Shown: piece by piece, positions 1 to 7,847 of the stretch
Position numbering within the stretch: position 1 is the stretch's first letter
Layout: every line of letters begins with the position of its first letter
From: Pseudomonas sp. GD03858
GTDB lineage: Bacteria; Pseudomonadota; Gammaproteobacteria; Pseudomonadales; Pseudomonadaceae
Length of the DNA: 32,869 nt
Reading direction: 5' to 3'
Assembly: GCF_029840925.1 (NCBI RefSeq)
Contig: NZ_JAOCDM010000054.1
Location: 1 to 32,869, forward strand
Position numbers and translations under genes: made by a program
The notes under the pieces: generated by a model
What the model was told of the DNA's origin: nothing
Seen by the model: the letters and a program-made list of their open reading frames with translations, nothing else
Databases searched by the model: none

Positions 1-28
1 CCAGAAAAGCCGAGCGCTGATGGTGCGT

Positions 29-1219
29 TTAGAAGCTATCACCGGGCACGCGTACCCAGCCCTCCATCAGCACCCGAGCGCTTCGGCTCATGATTGCCTT
101 GGTCACGGTCCACTGCCCGTCCACCTGACGCGCCTCGGCCCCGACCCGCAGCGTGCCGGACGGATGACCGAAACGCACGGCACTGCGCTCCCCGCCACCG
201 GCGGCGAGGTTGACCAGCGTTCCCGGGATCGCCGCGGCGGTGCCGATGGCGACCGCCGCGGTGCCCATCATCGCGTGGTGCAGCTTGCCCATCGACAGCG
301 CACGCACCAGCAGGTCGACGTCCTCGGCGGCGACAACCTTGCCACTGGAGGAGGTATAGCCCGTTGGCGCCGCGACAAACGCCACCTTCGGCGTGTGCTG
401 GCGCCCGGCAGCCTGGTCGATGTGCTCGATCAGCCCCATGCGCACCGCGCCGTGGGCGCGGAGGGTCTCGAAACGCTGCAATGCCACGGCATCGCCGTTG
501 ATCGCGTCCTGCAGCTCGGTACCGGTATAGCCGATATCGGCGGCATTGACGAAGATGGTCGGGATGCCGGCGTTGATCAGGGTCGCCTTGAAGGTGCCGA
601 CGCCCGGCACCTCGAGGTCGTCGACCAGGTTGCCGGTGGGGAACATCGCCCCGCCGTCACCGTCCTCGTCGGCGGCCGGATCGAGGAACTCCAGCTGCAC
701 CTCGGCGGCCGGGAAGGTCACGCCGTCGAGCTCGAAATCACCGGTTTCCTGCACCTCGCCTTCGGTGACCGGCACATGGGCGATGATGGTCTTGCCGATG
801 TTGGCCTGCCAGATCCGCACGGTGGCGATGCCATTGCGCGGAATGCGGCTGGCATCGACCAGCCCGCCGCTGATGGCGAACGAGCCGACCGCAGCGGACA
901 GGTTGCCGCAGTTGCCGCTCCAGTCGACGAAAGCCTTGTCGATCGACACCTGGCCGAACAGGTAGTCGACGTCGTGGTCGGCCTTGAGGCTCTTCGACAG
1001 GATCACCGTCTTGTTGGTGCTGGACGTCGCGCCGCCCATGCCGTCGATCTGCTTGCCGTACGGGTCGGGGCTGCCGATCACCCGCAGCAGCAGGGCGTCA
1101 CGGGCCGGGCCCGGGACCTGGGCGCGCTCGGGCAGGTCCTGGAGGCGGAAGAACACGCCTTTGCTGGTGCCGCCACGAATATAGGTGGCGGGGATTCTTA
1201 CTTGAGGTACATGGGCCAT
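29..1219 (-). CDS. prpF: PrpF, 2-methylaconitate cis-trans isomerase
   Basis: PrpF isomerises the 2-methylaconitate made by AcnD so that it can be rehydrated to 2-methylisocitrate in the methylcitrate cycle (cytosol). The 396-residue product begins MAHVPQVRIPATYIRGGTSK; the RGGTSKG motif near the N-terminus and the length are typical of the PrpF family, which has a diaminopimelate-epimerase-like double-barrel fold. The open frame continues upstream to 1423, but those codons run through a REP pair. The ATG at 1219 has an AGGA about 9 nt upstream and matches the family N-terminus. It is the last gene seen of a minus-strand operon (regulator, prpB, prpC, acnD, prpF). In many pseudomonads prpD follows, but the window ends before it could be seen. 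Family assignment is by recognition. Confidence 0.95.
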   Translation of the reverse strand: MAHVPQVRIPATYIRGGTSKGVFFRLQDLPERAQVPGPARDALLLRVIGSPDPYGKQIDGMGGATSSTNKTVILSKSLKADHDVDYLFGQVSIDKAFVDWSGNCGNLSAAVGSFAISGGLVDASRIPRNGIATVRIWQANIGKTIIAHVPVTEGEVQETGDFELDGVTFPAAEVQLEFLDPAADEDGDGGAMFPTGNLVDDLEVPGVGTFKATLINAGIPTIFVNAADIGYTGTELQDAINGDAVALQRFETLRAHGAVRMGLIEHIDQAAGRQHTPKVAFVAAPTGYTSSSGKVVAAEDVDLLVRALSMGKLHHAMMGTAAVAIGTAAAIPGTLVNLAAGGGERSAVRFGHPSGTLRVGAEARQVDGQWTVTKAIMSRSARVLMEGWVRVPGDSF

Positions 1220-1259
1220 TGCAGTTTTTCCTGATCTTTTCGTTTCGGCGAAAATCCCT

Positions 1260-1363
1260 GGGGCTGCTTTGCAGCCCTTTCGCGACACAAGGCCGCTCCT
1301 ACAGGAGGTCGCGGTCGCCTGTAGGAGCGGCCTTGTGTCGCGAAAGGGCCGCAAAGCGGCCCC
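1260..1363. repeat. REP pair between acnD and prpF
   Basis: Two 46-nt copies of the 'gtaggagcggccttgtgtcg' type REP lie in inverted orientation (1260-1305 and 1318-1363), 12 nt apart. The arms differ at only two positions, both in the small palindrome at the outer end, where the changes preserve pairing. In RNA this would form a long cruciform-like stem inside the prp operon. Confidence 0.92.
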
Positions 1364-1373
1364 CGTTTCATGC

Positions 1374-3962
1374 TCAGGCCGCGCCTTCCAGGAAGTCCTG
1401 AGCAAAGCGCTGCAACACGCCACCCGCCTCGTAGATCGACACCTCTTCGGCGGTATCCAGGCGGCAGGTCACCGGCACCTCGACACGCTCGCCATTGCGC
1501 CGCGTCACCACCAGGGTCAGCGTCGCGCGTGGCTTGCGCTCACCGAGCACGTCATAGGTCTCGCTGCCGTCCAGGCCCAGGGTCTTGCGGTCGGTGCCCG
1601 GCTTGAACTCCAGCGGCAGCACGCCCATGCCCACCAGGTTGGTGCGGTGGATGCGCTCGAAGCCTTCGGCGACGATGGCCTCGACGCCGGCCAGGCGCAC
1701 GCCCTTGGCCGCCCAGTCGCGGGACGAACCCTGGCCGTAGTCGGCACCGGCAACGATGATCAGCGGCTGCTTGCGCTCCATGTAGGTCTCGATGGCCTCC
1801 CACATGCGGGTCACCTTGCCTTCCGGCTCAAGGCGCGCCAGCGACCCCTGCTTCACGCTGCCGTCATCCTTGCGCACCATCTCGTTGAACAGCTTGGGGT
1901 TAGCGAAGGTGGCGCGCTGGGCGGTGAGGTGGTCGCCACGGTGGGTCGCGTAGGAGTTGAAGTCCTCCTCCGGCAGGCCCATCTTGGCCAGGTACTCGCC
2001 GGCGGCGCTGTCGAGCAGGATGGCATTGGACGGTGACAGGTGATCGGTGGTGATGTTGTCCGGCAGCACCGCCAGAGGGCGCATGCCGCGCAGGGTGCGC
2101 TCGCCGGCCAGGGCGCCTTCCCAGTACGGCGGGCGACGGATGTAGGTGCTCATCGGGCGCCATTCGTACAGCGGCGCCACCTTCGGCCCGCGATCTTCCT
2201 CGATGGCGAACATCGGGATGTAGACCTTGCGGAACTGCTCGGGCTTGACCGCCGCACGCACGACCGCGTCGATCTCTGCGTCGCTCGGCCAGATGTCCTT
2301 GAGACGGATTTCCTTGCCGTCGACCACGCCCAGCACATCTTTCTCGATGTCGAAGCGGATGGTGCCAGCGATAGCGTAAGCCACCACCAGCGGCGGCGAG
2401 GCGAGGAACGCCTGCTTGGCGTAGGGGTGAATGCGCCCGTCGAAGTTGCGGTTGCCCGACAGCACGGCGGTGGCGTACAGGTCGCGGTCGATGATCTCCT
2501 GCTGGATCACCGGGTCCAGCGCACCGGACATGCCGTTGCAGGTGGTACAGGCGAACGCGACGATGCCAAAGCCCAGTTGCTCCAGTTCTTTCTCCAGGCC
2601 GGCTTCTTCCAGGTAAAGCTGCACGGCTTTGGAGCCTGGCGCCAGCGACGACTTGACCCAGGGCTTGCGTGCCAGGCCGAGCTTGTTGGCATTGCGTGCC
2701 AACAGGCCTGCGGCGATCACGTTGCGTGGGTTGCTGGTGTTGGTGCAGCTGGTGATGGCGGCGATGATCACCGCGCCGTCCGGCATCTGGCCCGGCACTT
2801 CTTCCCAGGCGCCGGCGATGCCCTTGGCCGCCAGTTCGCTGGTGGCCACTCGGGCATGCGGGTTGGACGGGCCGGCCATGTTGCGCACCACGCTCGACAG
2901 GTCGAAGCTCAGGGTGCGCTCGTACTCGGCCTTGGCCAGGCTGTCGGCCCACAGGCCGGCGGCCTTGGCGTAGGTTTCCACCAGCTGCACCTGCTGGTCA
3001 TCGCGACCGGTGAGCTTGAGGTAGTCGATGGTCTGCTGGTCGATGGCGAACATCGCCGCGGTGGCGCCGTATTCCGGGGCCATGTTGGAGATGGTGGCGC
3101 GGTCGCCCAGGGTCAGCGCACTGGCGCCGGCACCGTGGAACTCCAGGTAGGCGCCGACCACCTTCTGCTTGCGCAGGAACTCGGTGAGCGCCAGCACCAG
3201 GTCGGTGGCGGTGATGTTCGGCGCCAGGCGACCGGTCAGCTCGACGCCGACGATTTCCGGCAGGCGCATCCACGAGGCGCGGCCGAGCATCACGTTCTCG
3301 GCCTCCAGGCCGCCGACGCCGATGGCGATCACACCCAGGGCATCCACGTGCGGGGTGTGGCTGTCGGTGCCGACACAGGTGTCCGGGTAGGCCACGCCGC
3401 GATCGTTGTGGATCACCGGCGACATCTTCTCCAGGTTGATCTGGTGCATGATGCCGTTGCCCGGCTGGATCACGTCGACGTTCTTGAACGCCTGCTTGGT
3501 CCAGTTGATGAAGTGGAAACGGTCTTCGTTGCGGCGGTCCTCGATGGCGCGGTTCTTGTCGAACGCCTGCGGATCGAAGCCGCCGCACTCCACGGCCAGC
3601 GAGTGGTCGACGATCAATTGCACCGGTACCACCGGGTTGACCTGGGCCGGGTCGCCGCCCTTGTCGGCGATGGCGTCGCGCAGGCCGGCCAGGTCGACCA
3701 GGGCGGTCTGGCCGAGAATGTCGTGACATACCACGCGGGCCGGGAACCAGGGGAAGTCGAGGTCGCGCTTGCGCTCGATCAGCTGTTCCAGCGAGGCGTT
3801 GAGGGTGGCCGGATCACAGCGGCGCACCAGGTTCTCGGCCAGTACCCGGGATGTGTACGGCAGGCCCTCGTAGGCGCCGGGCTTGATCGCCTCGACCGCG
3901 GCACGGGCGTCGAAGTAGTCCAGGGCGGTGCCTGTCAGGTTCTTGCGGAATGCGGTGTTCAT
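1374..3962 (-). CDS. acnD: AcnD, Fe/S-dependent 2-methylcitrate dehydratase
   Basis: An aconitase-family enzyme that dehydrates 2-methylcitrate to 2-methylaconitate, working with PrpF in place of a stand-alone PrpD. From the ATG at 3962 the product has 862 residues and begins MNTAFRKNLTGTALDYFDAR, like known AcnD proteins. The cysteines expected to hold the [4Fe-4S] cluster are visible: C406 in ITSCTNTSN and C472/C475 in FACTTCNGMSG. The C-terminal swivel domain follows, including the GSSRDWAAKG motif. An in-frame GTG at 3983 would add seven residues (MTEPDND). Neither start has a clear Shine-Dalgarno sequence, so the start rests on family resemblance. Its place next to prpC and prpF distinguishes it from housekeeping AcnA. 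Confidence 0.93.
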   Translation of the reverse strand: MNTAFRKNLTGTALDYFDARAAVEAIKPGAYEGLPYTSRVLAENLVRRCDPATLNASLEQLIERKRDLDFPWFPARVVCHDILGQTALVDLAGLRDAIADKGGDPAQVNPVVPVQLIVDHSLAVECGGFDPQAFDKNRAIEDRRNEDRFHFINWTKQAFKNVDVIQPGNGIMHQINLEKMSPVIHNDRGVAYPDTCVGTDSHTPHVDALGVIAIGVGGLEAENVMLGRASWMRLPEIVGVELTGRLAPNITATDLVLALTEFLRKQKVVGAYLEFHGAGASALTLGDRATISNMAPEYGATAAMFAIDQQTIDYLKLTGRDDQQVQLVETYAKAAGLWADSLAKAEYERTLSFDLSSVVRNMAGPSNPHARVATSELAAKGIAGAWEEVPGQMPDGAVIIAAITSCTNTSNPRNVIAAGLLARNANKLGLARKPWVKSSLAPGSKAVQLYLEEAGLEKELEQLGFGIVAFACTTCNGMSGALDPVIQQEIIDRDLYATAVLSGNRNFDGRIHPYAKQAFLASPPLVVAYAIAGTIRFDIEKDVLGVVDGKEIRLKDIWPSDAEIDAVVRAAVKPEQFRKVYIPMFAIEEDRGPKVAPLYEWRPMSTYIRRPPYWEGALAGERTLRGMRPLAVLPDNITTDHLSPSNAILLDSAAGEYLAKMGLPEEDFNSYATHRGDHLTAQRATFANPKLFNEMVRKDDGSVKQGSLARLEPEGKVTRMWEAIETYMERKQPLIIVAGADYGQGSSRDWAAKGVRLAGVEAIVAEGFERIHRTNLVGMGVLPLEFKPGTDRKTLGLDGSETYDVLGERKPRATLTLVVTRRNGERVEVPVTCRLDTAEEVSIYEAGGVLQRFAQDFLEGAA

Positions 3963-4010
3963 ATCGTTATCGGGCTCGGTCACGGTAATCGTTATGCAGG
4001 TCTGGCCATT

Positions 4011-4114
4011 GGGGCCGCTGCGCGCCCCTATCGCGACACAAGGCCGCTCCTACAGGGACTGCGCCGCACCTGTAGGAGCGGCCTTGTGTCGCGATAGGGC
4101 TGCGCAGCAGCCCC
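4011..4114. repeat. REP pair between prpC and acnD
   Basis: Inverted pair of 46-nt REPs (4011-4056 and 4069-4114) of the same 'gtaggagcggccttgtg' family as the pair near 1300, here with 'cgatagg' in place of 'cgaaagg'. The spacer is 12 nt. It fills most of the 165-nt gap between prpC and acnD. Confidence 0.92.
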
Positions 4115-4127
4115 AGCAGTCGACAAT

Positions 4128-5255
4128 TCAGCGCTGCTCGATCGGCACGAACTGGCGCTGTTCGACGCCCACGTACTCGGCGCTCGGGCGGATGATGCGG
4201 TTGTTGGCGCGCTGTTCGAACACGTGCGCGGCCCAGCCGGTCAGGCGCGAGCAGACGAAGATCGGGGTGAACAGCTTGGTCGGGATGCCCATGAAGTGGT
4301 ACGCCGAGGCATGGTAGAAGTCGGCGTTGGGGAACAGGCGCTTCTGCTCCCACATGGTTTTGTCGATGGCTTCGGAAACCGGGTACAGGACCTTGTCGCC
4401 GACTTCATCGGCGAGCTGCTTCGACCAGCCCTTGATCACTTCGTTACGCGGGTCGGACTCTTTGTAGATGGCGTGGCCAAAGCCCATGATCTTGTCCTTG
4501 CGCTCGAGCATGCGCAGCAGCTCGGCGGTGGCTTCCTGCGGGGTCTGGAAGCGCTCGATCAGCTCCATCGCCGCTTCGTTGGCGCCGCCGTGCAGCGGGC
4601 CGCGCAGCGAGCCGATGGCGGCGGTGACGCAAGAGTAGAGGTCGGACAGGGTCGAGGCGCAGACCCGGGCGGTGAAGGTCGAGGCGTTGAACTCGTGCTC
4701 CGCGTAGAGGATCAGCGAGACGTTCATCACCTTGACGTGCAGCGCGCTCGGCTTCTTGCCGTGCAGCAGGTGCAGGAAGTGACCGCCCAAGGTGTCCTCG
4801 TCGCTGGTGCAGTCGATGCGCACGCCGTGGTGGGTGAAGCGGTACCAGTAGCACATCACCGCCGGGAACAGCGCCAGCAGGCGATCGGTCTTCTCGCGCT
4901 GGGCGTCGAAGGTCAGCTCGGGCTCGAGGGTGCCGAGCACCGAGCAGCCGGTGCGCATCACGTCCATCGGGTGGGCGTCGCGCGGGATGCGCTCGAGCAC
5001 TTCCTTCAGCGCTTGCGGCAGGTCGCGCAGACCCTTGAGCTTGCGCTTGTAGTCGGCCAACTCCGTCTTGCTCGGCAGCTCGCCGTACAGCAGCAGGTAG
5101 GCGACTTCCTCGAACTCGGCGCCGGCGGCCAGGTCGCGCACGTCATAGCCGCGGTAGGTCAGGCCGGCCCCGGCCTGGCCGACGGTCGACAGCGCGGTCT
5201 GGCCGGCCACCTGGCCACGCAGGCCCGCGCCACTGAGTACTTTTGCTTCGGCCAT
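4128..5255 (-). CDS. prpC: PrpC, 2-methylcitrate synthase
   Basis: Condenses propionyl-CoA with oxaloacetate to 2-methylcitrate, the entry step of the methylcitrate cycle. The 375-residue product (MAEAKVLSGAGLRGQVAGQT) has the short length of PrpC-type synthases rather than the roughly 430 residues of Gram-negative GltA. It carries the citrate-synthase signatures GPLHGGANE (an active-site His) and GFGHAIYK (the second active-site His). The ATG at 5255 has a GGAG about 8 nt upstream. Neighbours prpB and acnD confirm the pathway. Activity on acetyl-CoA is possible, as in other PrpC enzymes. Confidence 0.95.
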   Translation of the reverse strand: MAEAKVLSGAGLRGQVAGQTALSTVGQAGAGLTYRGYDVRDLAAGAEFEEVAYLLLYGELPSKTELADYKRKLKGLRDLPQALKEVLERIPRDAHPMDVMRTGCSVLGTLEPELTFDAQREKTDRLLALFPAVMCYWYRFTHHGVRIDCTSDEDTLGGHFLHLLHGKKPSALHVKVMNVSLILYAEHEFNASTFTARVCASTLSDLYSCVTAAIGSLRGPLHGGANEAAMELIERFQTPQEATAELLRMLERKDKIMGFGHAIYKESDPRNEVIKGWSKQLADEVGDKVLYPVSEAIDKTMWEQKRLFPNADFYHASAYHFMGIPTKLFTPIFVCSRLTGWAAHVFEQRANNRIIRPSAEYVGVEQRQFVPIEQR

Positions 5256-5310
5256 GGTGTTTCTCCTTTCTTGAATTTGTTATCGAAGTCTTTTCTGGCT
5301 AATCGGTTTG

Positions 5311-5409
5311 CCTGTGCCGGCCTCTTCGCGGGTAAACCCGCTCCCACAGGTTTGGCGCAATCTCTGAAACCTGTGGGAGCGGGTTTACCCGCGAAGAGGC
5401 CGGCACAGG
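5311..5409. repeat. REP pair of the second family, between prpB and prpC
   Basis: A perfect 40-bp inverted repeat: 5311-5350 is the exact reverse complement of 5370-5409, with a 19-nt loop. The core 'gtgggagcgggtttacccg' differs from the REP family in the other two prp gaps. Confidence 0.93.
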
Positions 5410-5416
5410 TATTCAT

Positions 5417-6307
5417 TTACCCTTTTTTCTGCGCGAACAACGCATCGAGGCTCTGCTCGAAGGCGTGGTAGCCGATGGCATCGTAGAGCTCCATGCGGGT
5501 CTGCATGGTGTCGATCACGTGCTTCTGGGTGCCGTCGCGGCGCAGCGCGGTGTAGACGTTCTCGGCCGCCTTGTTCATGGCGCGGAAGGCCGACAGCGGG
5601 TACAGCACCAGCGACACATCGACCGAGGCCAGTTCCTCGGTGGTGTACAGCGGCGTGGCGCCGAACTCGGTGATGTTGGCCAGGATCGGCGCCTTCACCC
5701 GGTCGGCGAAGGTCTTGTACATCGAAAGCTCGGTGATGGCTTCCGGGAAGATCATGTCGGCGCCGGCCTCGATGCAGGCGGCGGCGCGGTCCAGCGCGGC
5801 GTTCAGGCCTTCCACCGCCAGGGCATCGGTGCGCGCCATGATCACGAAGCTGTCGTCGCTGCGGGCGTCGACGGCGGCCTTGATGCGATCGACCATCTCC
5901 TGCTGCGAGACGATCTCCTTGTTCGGCCGGTGGCCGCAGCGCTTGGCGCCGACCTGGTCCTCGATATGGATAGCCGCGGCACCGAACTTGCTCATCGACT
6001 TGACGGTGCGGGCAACGTTGAAGGCCGAGGCGCCGAAGCCGGTGTCGACATCCACCAGCAGCGGCAGGTCGCACACGTCGGTGATGCGCCGTACGTCGGT
6101 GAGCACATCGTCCAGGCCGCTGATGCCCAGGTCCGGCAGGCCCAGGGAGCCGGCGGCGACACCGCCGCCGGACAGGTAGATGGCCTTGAAGCCGGCGCGC
6201 TTGGCCAGCAGGGCATGGTTGGCGTTGATGGTCCCGACCACCTGCAGCGGATGTTCGGCGGCGACCGCGTCACGGAAACGCTGGCCGGGCGTGCTCTTCA
6301 CTGTCAT
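5417..6307 (-). CDS. prpB: PrpB, 2-methylisocitrate lyase
   Basis: Cleaves 2-methylisocitrate to pyruvate and succinate, the last step of the methylcitrate cycle. The 296-residue protein begins MTVKSTPGQRFRDAVAAEHP and belongs to the isocitrate lyase/PEP mutase superfamily. The conserved KRCGH loop with catalytic cysteine C124 is present, as are acidic metal-binding residues in DVDTGFG and EDQVG. The ATG at 6307 overlaps the stop of the upstream regulator by 3 nt, and GAGGTGAG lies just upstream, so the two genes are probably translationally coupled. It is the first enzyme gene of the operon. Confidence 0.96.
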   Translation of the reverse strand: MTVKSTPGQRFRDAVAAEHPLQVVGTINANHALLAKRAGFKAIYLSGGGVAAGSLGLPDLGISGLDDVLTDVRRITDVCDLPLLVDVDTGFGASAFNVARTVKSMSKFGAAAIHIEDQVGAKRCGHRPNKEIVSQQEMVDRIKAAVDARSDDSFVIMARTDALAVEGLNAALDRAAACIEAGADMIFPEAITELSMYKTFADRVKAPILANITEFGATPLYTTEELASVDVSLVLYPLSAFRAMNKAAENVYTALRRDGTQKHVIDTMQTRMELYDAIGYHAFEQSLDALFAQKKG

Positions 6308-7020
6308 GACTCACCTCGTGGGCTATTGTTGTCGGCACCTTGGTAGTGGCGCTCGATATTGCGTTTGGACGCGCCGATGTGGCGGCGCATCAGGAGTTCT
6401 GCCAGTTCGCCATCACGGGCCTCGATCGCATCGAGGATGCGGTGGTGCTCGGCGAAGGCCTGGCGCGGGCGGTTGGGCGTGCTGGAGAACTGGATGCGGT
6501 ACATGCGCACCAGCTGGTACAGCTCGCCGCAGAGCATCTTGTACAGGGTCTGGTTGCCGCTGCCCTGGATGATCCGGTAGTGAAAGTCGTAGTCGCCTTC
6601 CTGCTGGTAGTAGCCCTGCCCGGCCTGGAACGCGGCGTCGCGCTCATGGGTGTCGAGCACGTGGCGCAGTTCGTCGATGGCCGCCTGGCTCATGCGCTCG
6701 GCGGCCAGGCGGCAGGCCATGCCTTCGAGGGATTCGCGGATTTCGTACAGTTCGATCAGCTCGGCATGGCTGAGCGACACCACCCGGGCGCCGACATGCG
6801 GCACGCGCACCAGCAGGCGCTGGCCCTCCAGACGGTGGATCGCCTCGCGCAGCGGGCCGCGGCTGATGCCGTAGGTGCGCGCCAGCTCCGGCTCGGAGAT
6901 CTTGCTGCCGGGGGCGATGTCGCCCTTGACGATGGCGGCCTGGATACAGCGGAAGACATGCTCCGAGAGGGTCTCGGTCTCGTCCTGGGGCAGTGCGGTG
7001 GCCGGGGCTGTATCCAGCAT
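6304..7020 (-). CDS. GntR/FCD-family regulator of the prp operon
   Basis: A 238-residue transcription factor: an N-terminal winged helix-turn-helix of the GntR type (about residues 20-80, with ELARTYGISRGPLREAIHRL as the recognition region) and a C-terminal all-helical FCD effector domain (about 90-225). The FCD His ligands are plausible in DFHYRI, EHHRILDAI and RRHI. It is the first gene of the prp operon and probably its repressor, responding to a cycle intermediate such as 2-methylcitrate (inference). An upstream in-frame TTG at 7038 is possible; the ATG at 7020 was preferred, with GAAGG 11 nt before it. Two GntR-type palindromes surround its promoter. Pseudomonads with this arrangement use a GntR regulator in place of the sigma-54 activator PrpR. 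Confidence 0.9.
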   Translation of the reverse strand: MLDTAPATALPQDETETLSEHVFRCIQAAIVKGDIAPGSKISEPELARTYGISRGPLREAIHRLEGQRLLVRVPHVGARVVSLSHAELIELYEIRESLEGMACRLAAERMSQAAIDELRHVLDTHERDAAFQAGQGYYQQEGDYDFHYRIIQGSGNQTLYKMLCGELYQLVRMYRIQFSSTPNRPRQAFAEHHRILDAIEARDGELAELLMRRHIGASKRNIERHYQGADNNSPRGES

Positions 7021-7021
7021 G

Positions 7022-7031
7022 ATTGTCGACA
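7022..7031. promoter_or_regulatory. Proximal GntR-type operator
   Basis: The sequence attgtcgaca repeats ten of the twelve bases of the perfect palindrome at 7095-7106. It lies 1 nt upstream of the regulator's ATG, in the leader of the predicted transcript. Bound protein here could block elongation or ribosome access. Confidence 0.5.
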
Positions 7032-7052
7032 CCTTCAAAATCAGTGACGCAA

Positions 7053-7081
7053 AAACTAGCCAAATAGAGGAGCTGAGTCAA
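7053..7081 (-). promoter_or_regulatory. Predicted sigma-70 promoter of the prp operon
   Basis: On the minus strand TTGACT (7081-7076) is followed after 17 nt by TAGTTT (7058-7053). The -35 matches 5 of 6 consensus bases and the -10 only 3 of 6. Transcription would start near 7046, giving a leader of about 26 nt before the ATG at 7020. Confidence 0.45.
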
Positions 7082-7094
7082 AGACAAAAAGAAT

Positions 7095-7106
7095 ATTGTC
7101 GACAAT
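7095..7106. promoter_or_regulatory. Distal GntR-type operator, perfect palindrome
   Basis: attgtcgacaat is a perfect 12-bp palindrome of the TTGTnnACAA type bound by FCD-group GntR regulators. Its centre is 73 bp from that of the matching site at 7022-7031, about seven helical turns, and it lies just upstream of the predicted -35 of the prp promoter. Confidence 0.6.
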
Positions 7107-7305
7107 CGTCTAATAACGAACTTACCCCGCCCTTACGGGGTCTGATCGCGGGCGCGCTGGCGTCAAGACATCGGCGTGATAGAATGCCGCGCTCCCCCGG
7201 GAGCATGGATAGTGTGTCTGTCATCATTTCATGTTGTTGACAGATCAATGAGGACGCTTGGCCAGTCGCCTTGCCCTGAACTTCGCACCGCACCGCGCCA
7301 GGATT

Positions 7306-7842
7306 ATGAGACTCATACCCGTTTCACTGCTGCTCTGCCTGACCCTGCTGCCGGCGCTCGCGCCCGCGGCCGAGAAGACCGTGTACGGTCTGAACGAATA
7401 CGCCCGCCTGGGCGGCCTTGACCTGGAAGTCGCGGCCAAGCTCGACACCGGCGCCAAGACCGCCTCGCTCAGCGCCCGCGACATCAAGCGCTTCAAGCGC
7501 AACGGCGAAAGCTGGGTGCGCTTCTACCTGGCCATCGACGCCGCGCACAAGCACCCCATCGAACGCCCCCTGGCCCGCGTCAGCAAGATCAAGCGCCGCG
7601 CCGGGGACTATGATGTCGAATCCGGCAAGGCCTACACCGCCCGCCCGGTCATCGAACTCGAGATCTGCATGGGCCAGACGCAACGCACCATCGAGGTCAA
7701 CCTCACCGACCGCAGCGCCTTCCAGTTCCCGCTGCTGATCGGTTCCGAGGCCCTCAAGCACTTCGGTGCGCTGGTCGACCCAAGCCTTAAATACGCGGCC
7801 GGCAAACCTGCCTGCGCCACCGAAGCTCCCAAAGCAGAGTAA
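7306..7842 (+). CDS. Exported retropepsin-like protease (RimB / 'ATP-dependent zinc protease' family)
   Basis: A 178-residue protein. The N-terminus from the ATG at 7306 is a clear signal peptide (MRLIPVSLLLCLTLLPALAPAAE, cleaved near residue 22), so it acts in the periplasm. The mature part has KLDTGAKTASL, with the Asp-Thr-Gly-Ala motif of retropepsin-like aspartic proteases at residues 47-50. The family (PF05618) is often labelled 'ATP-dependent zinc protease', but no zinc motif is visible, so the aspartic-protease reading is better. A TTG at 7258 has a GAGGA close upstream and would add 16 residues before the signal peptide. It is the first gene of a three-gene cassette, 5 nt before the next gene. 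The substrate is unknown; a peptide made by the cassette's ligase is a reasonable guess. Confidence 0.85.
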   Translation: MRLIPVSLLLCLTLLPALAPAAEKTVYGLNEYARLGGLDLEVAAKLDTGAKTASLSARDIKRFKRNGESWVRFYLAIDAAHKHPIERPLARVSKIKRRAGDYDVESGKAYTARPVIELEICMGQTQRTIEVNLTDRSAFQFPLLIGSEALKHFGALVDPSLKYAAGKPACATEAPKAE

Positions 7843-7847
7843 TTCCG

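Noticed and set aside
1..28. Start of prpD or another gene at the left edge
   Set aside because: Only 28 nt lie beyond the prpF stop and they contain no start codon in the operon's direction.
1220..1423. Upstream extension of prpF by 68 codons
   Set aside because: The added codons lie within the REP pair and reach into acnD; the ATG at 1219 has a ribosome binding site and the family N-terminus.
2040..4097. Open frame of 685 codons on the plus strand opposite acnD
   Set aside because: It is the antisense shadow of a well-recognised gene in G+C-rich DNA; the translation is rich in His, Gly, Arg and Val without domains and runs into a REP.
4128..5255. Housekeeping citrate synthase (gltA) as the identity of prpC
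   Set aside because: The protein is about 50 residues shorter than GltA and lies inside a methylcitrate operon.
7107..7305. Riboswitch or leader RNA before the protease gene
   Set aside because: Only a short hairpin (ccccgcccttacgggg) and a possible -10 (tagaat, 7180-7185) are visible; no known aptamer pattern was recognised.
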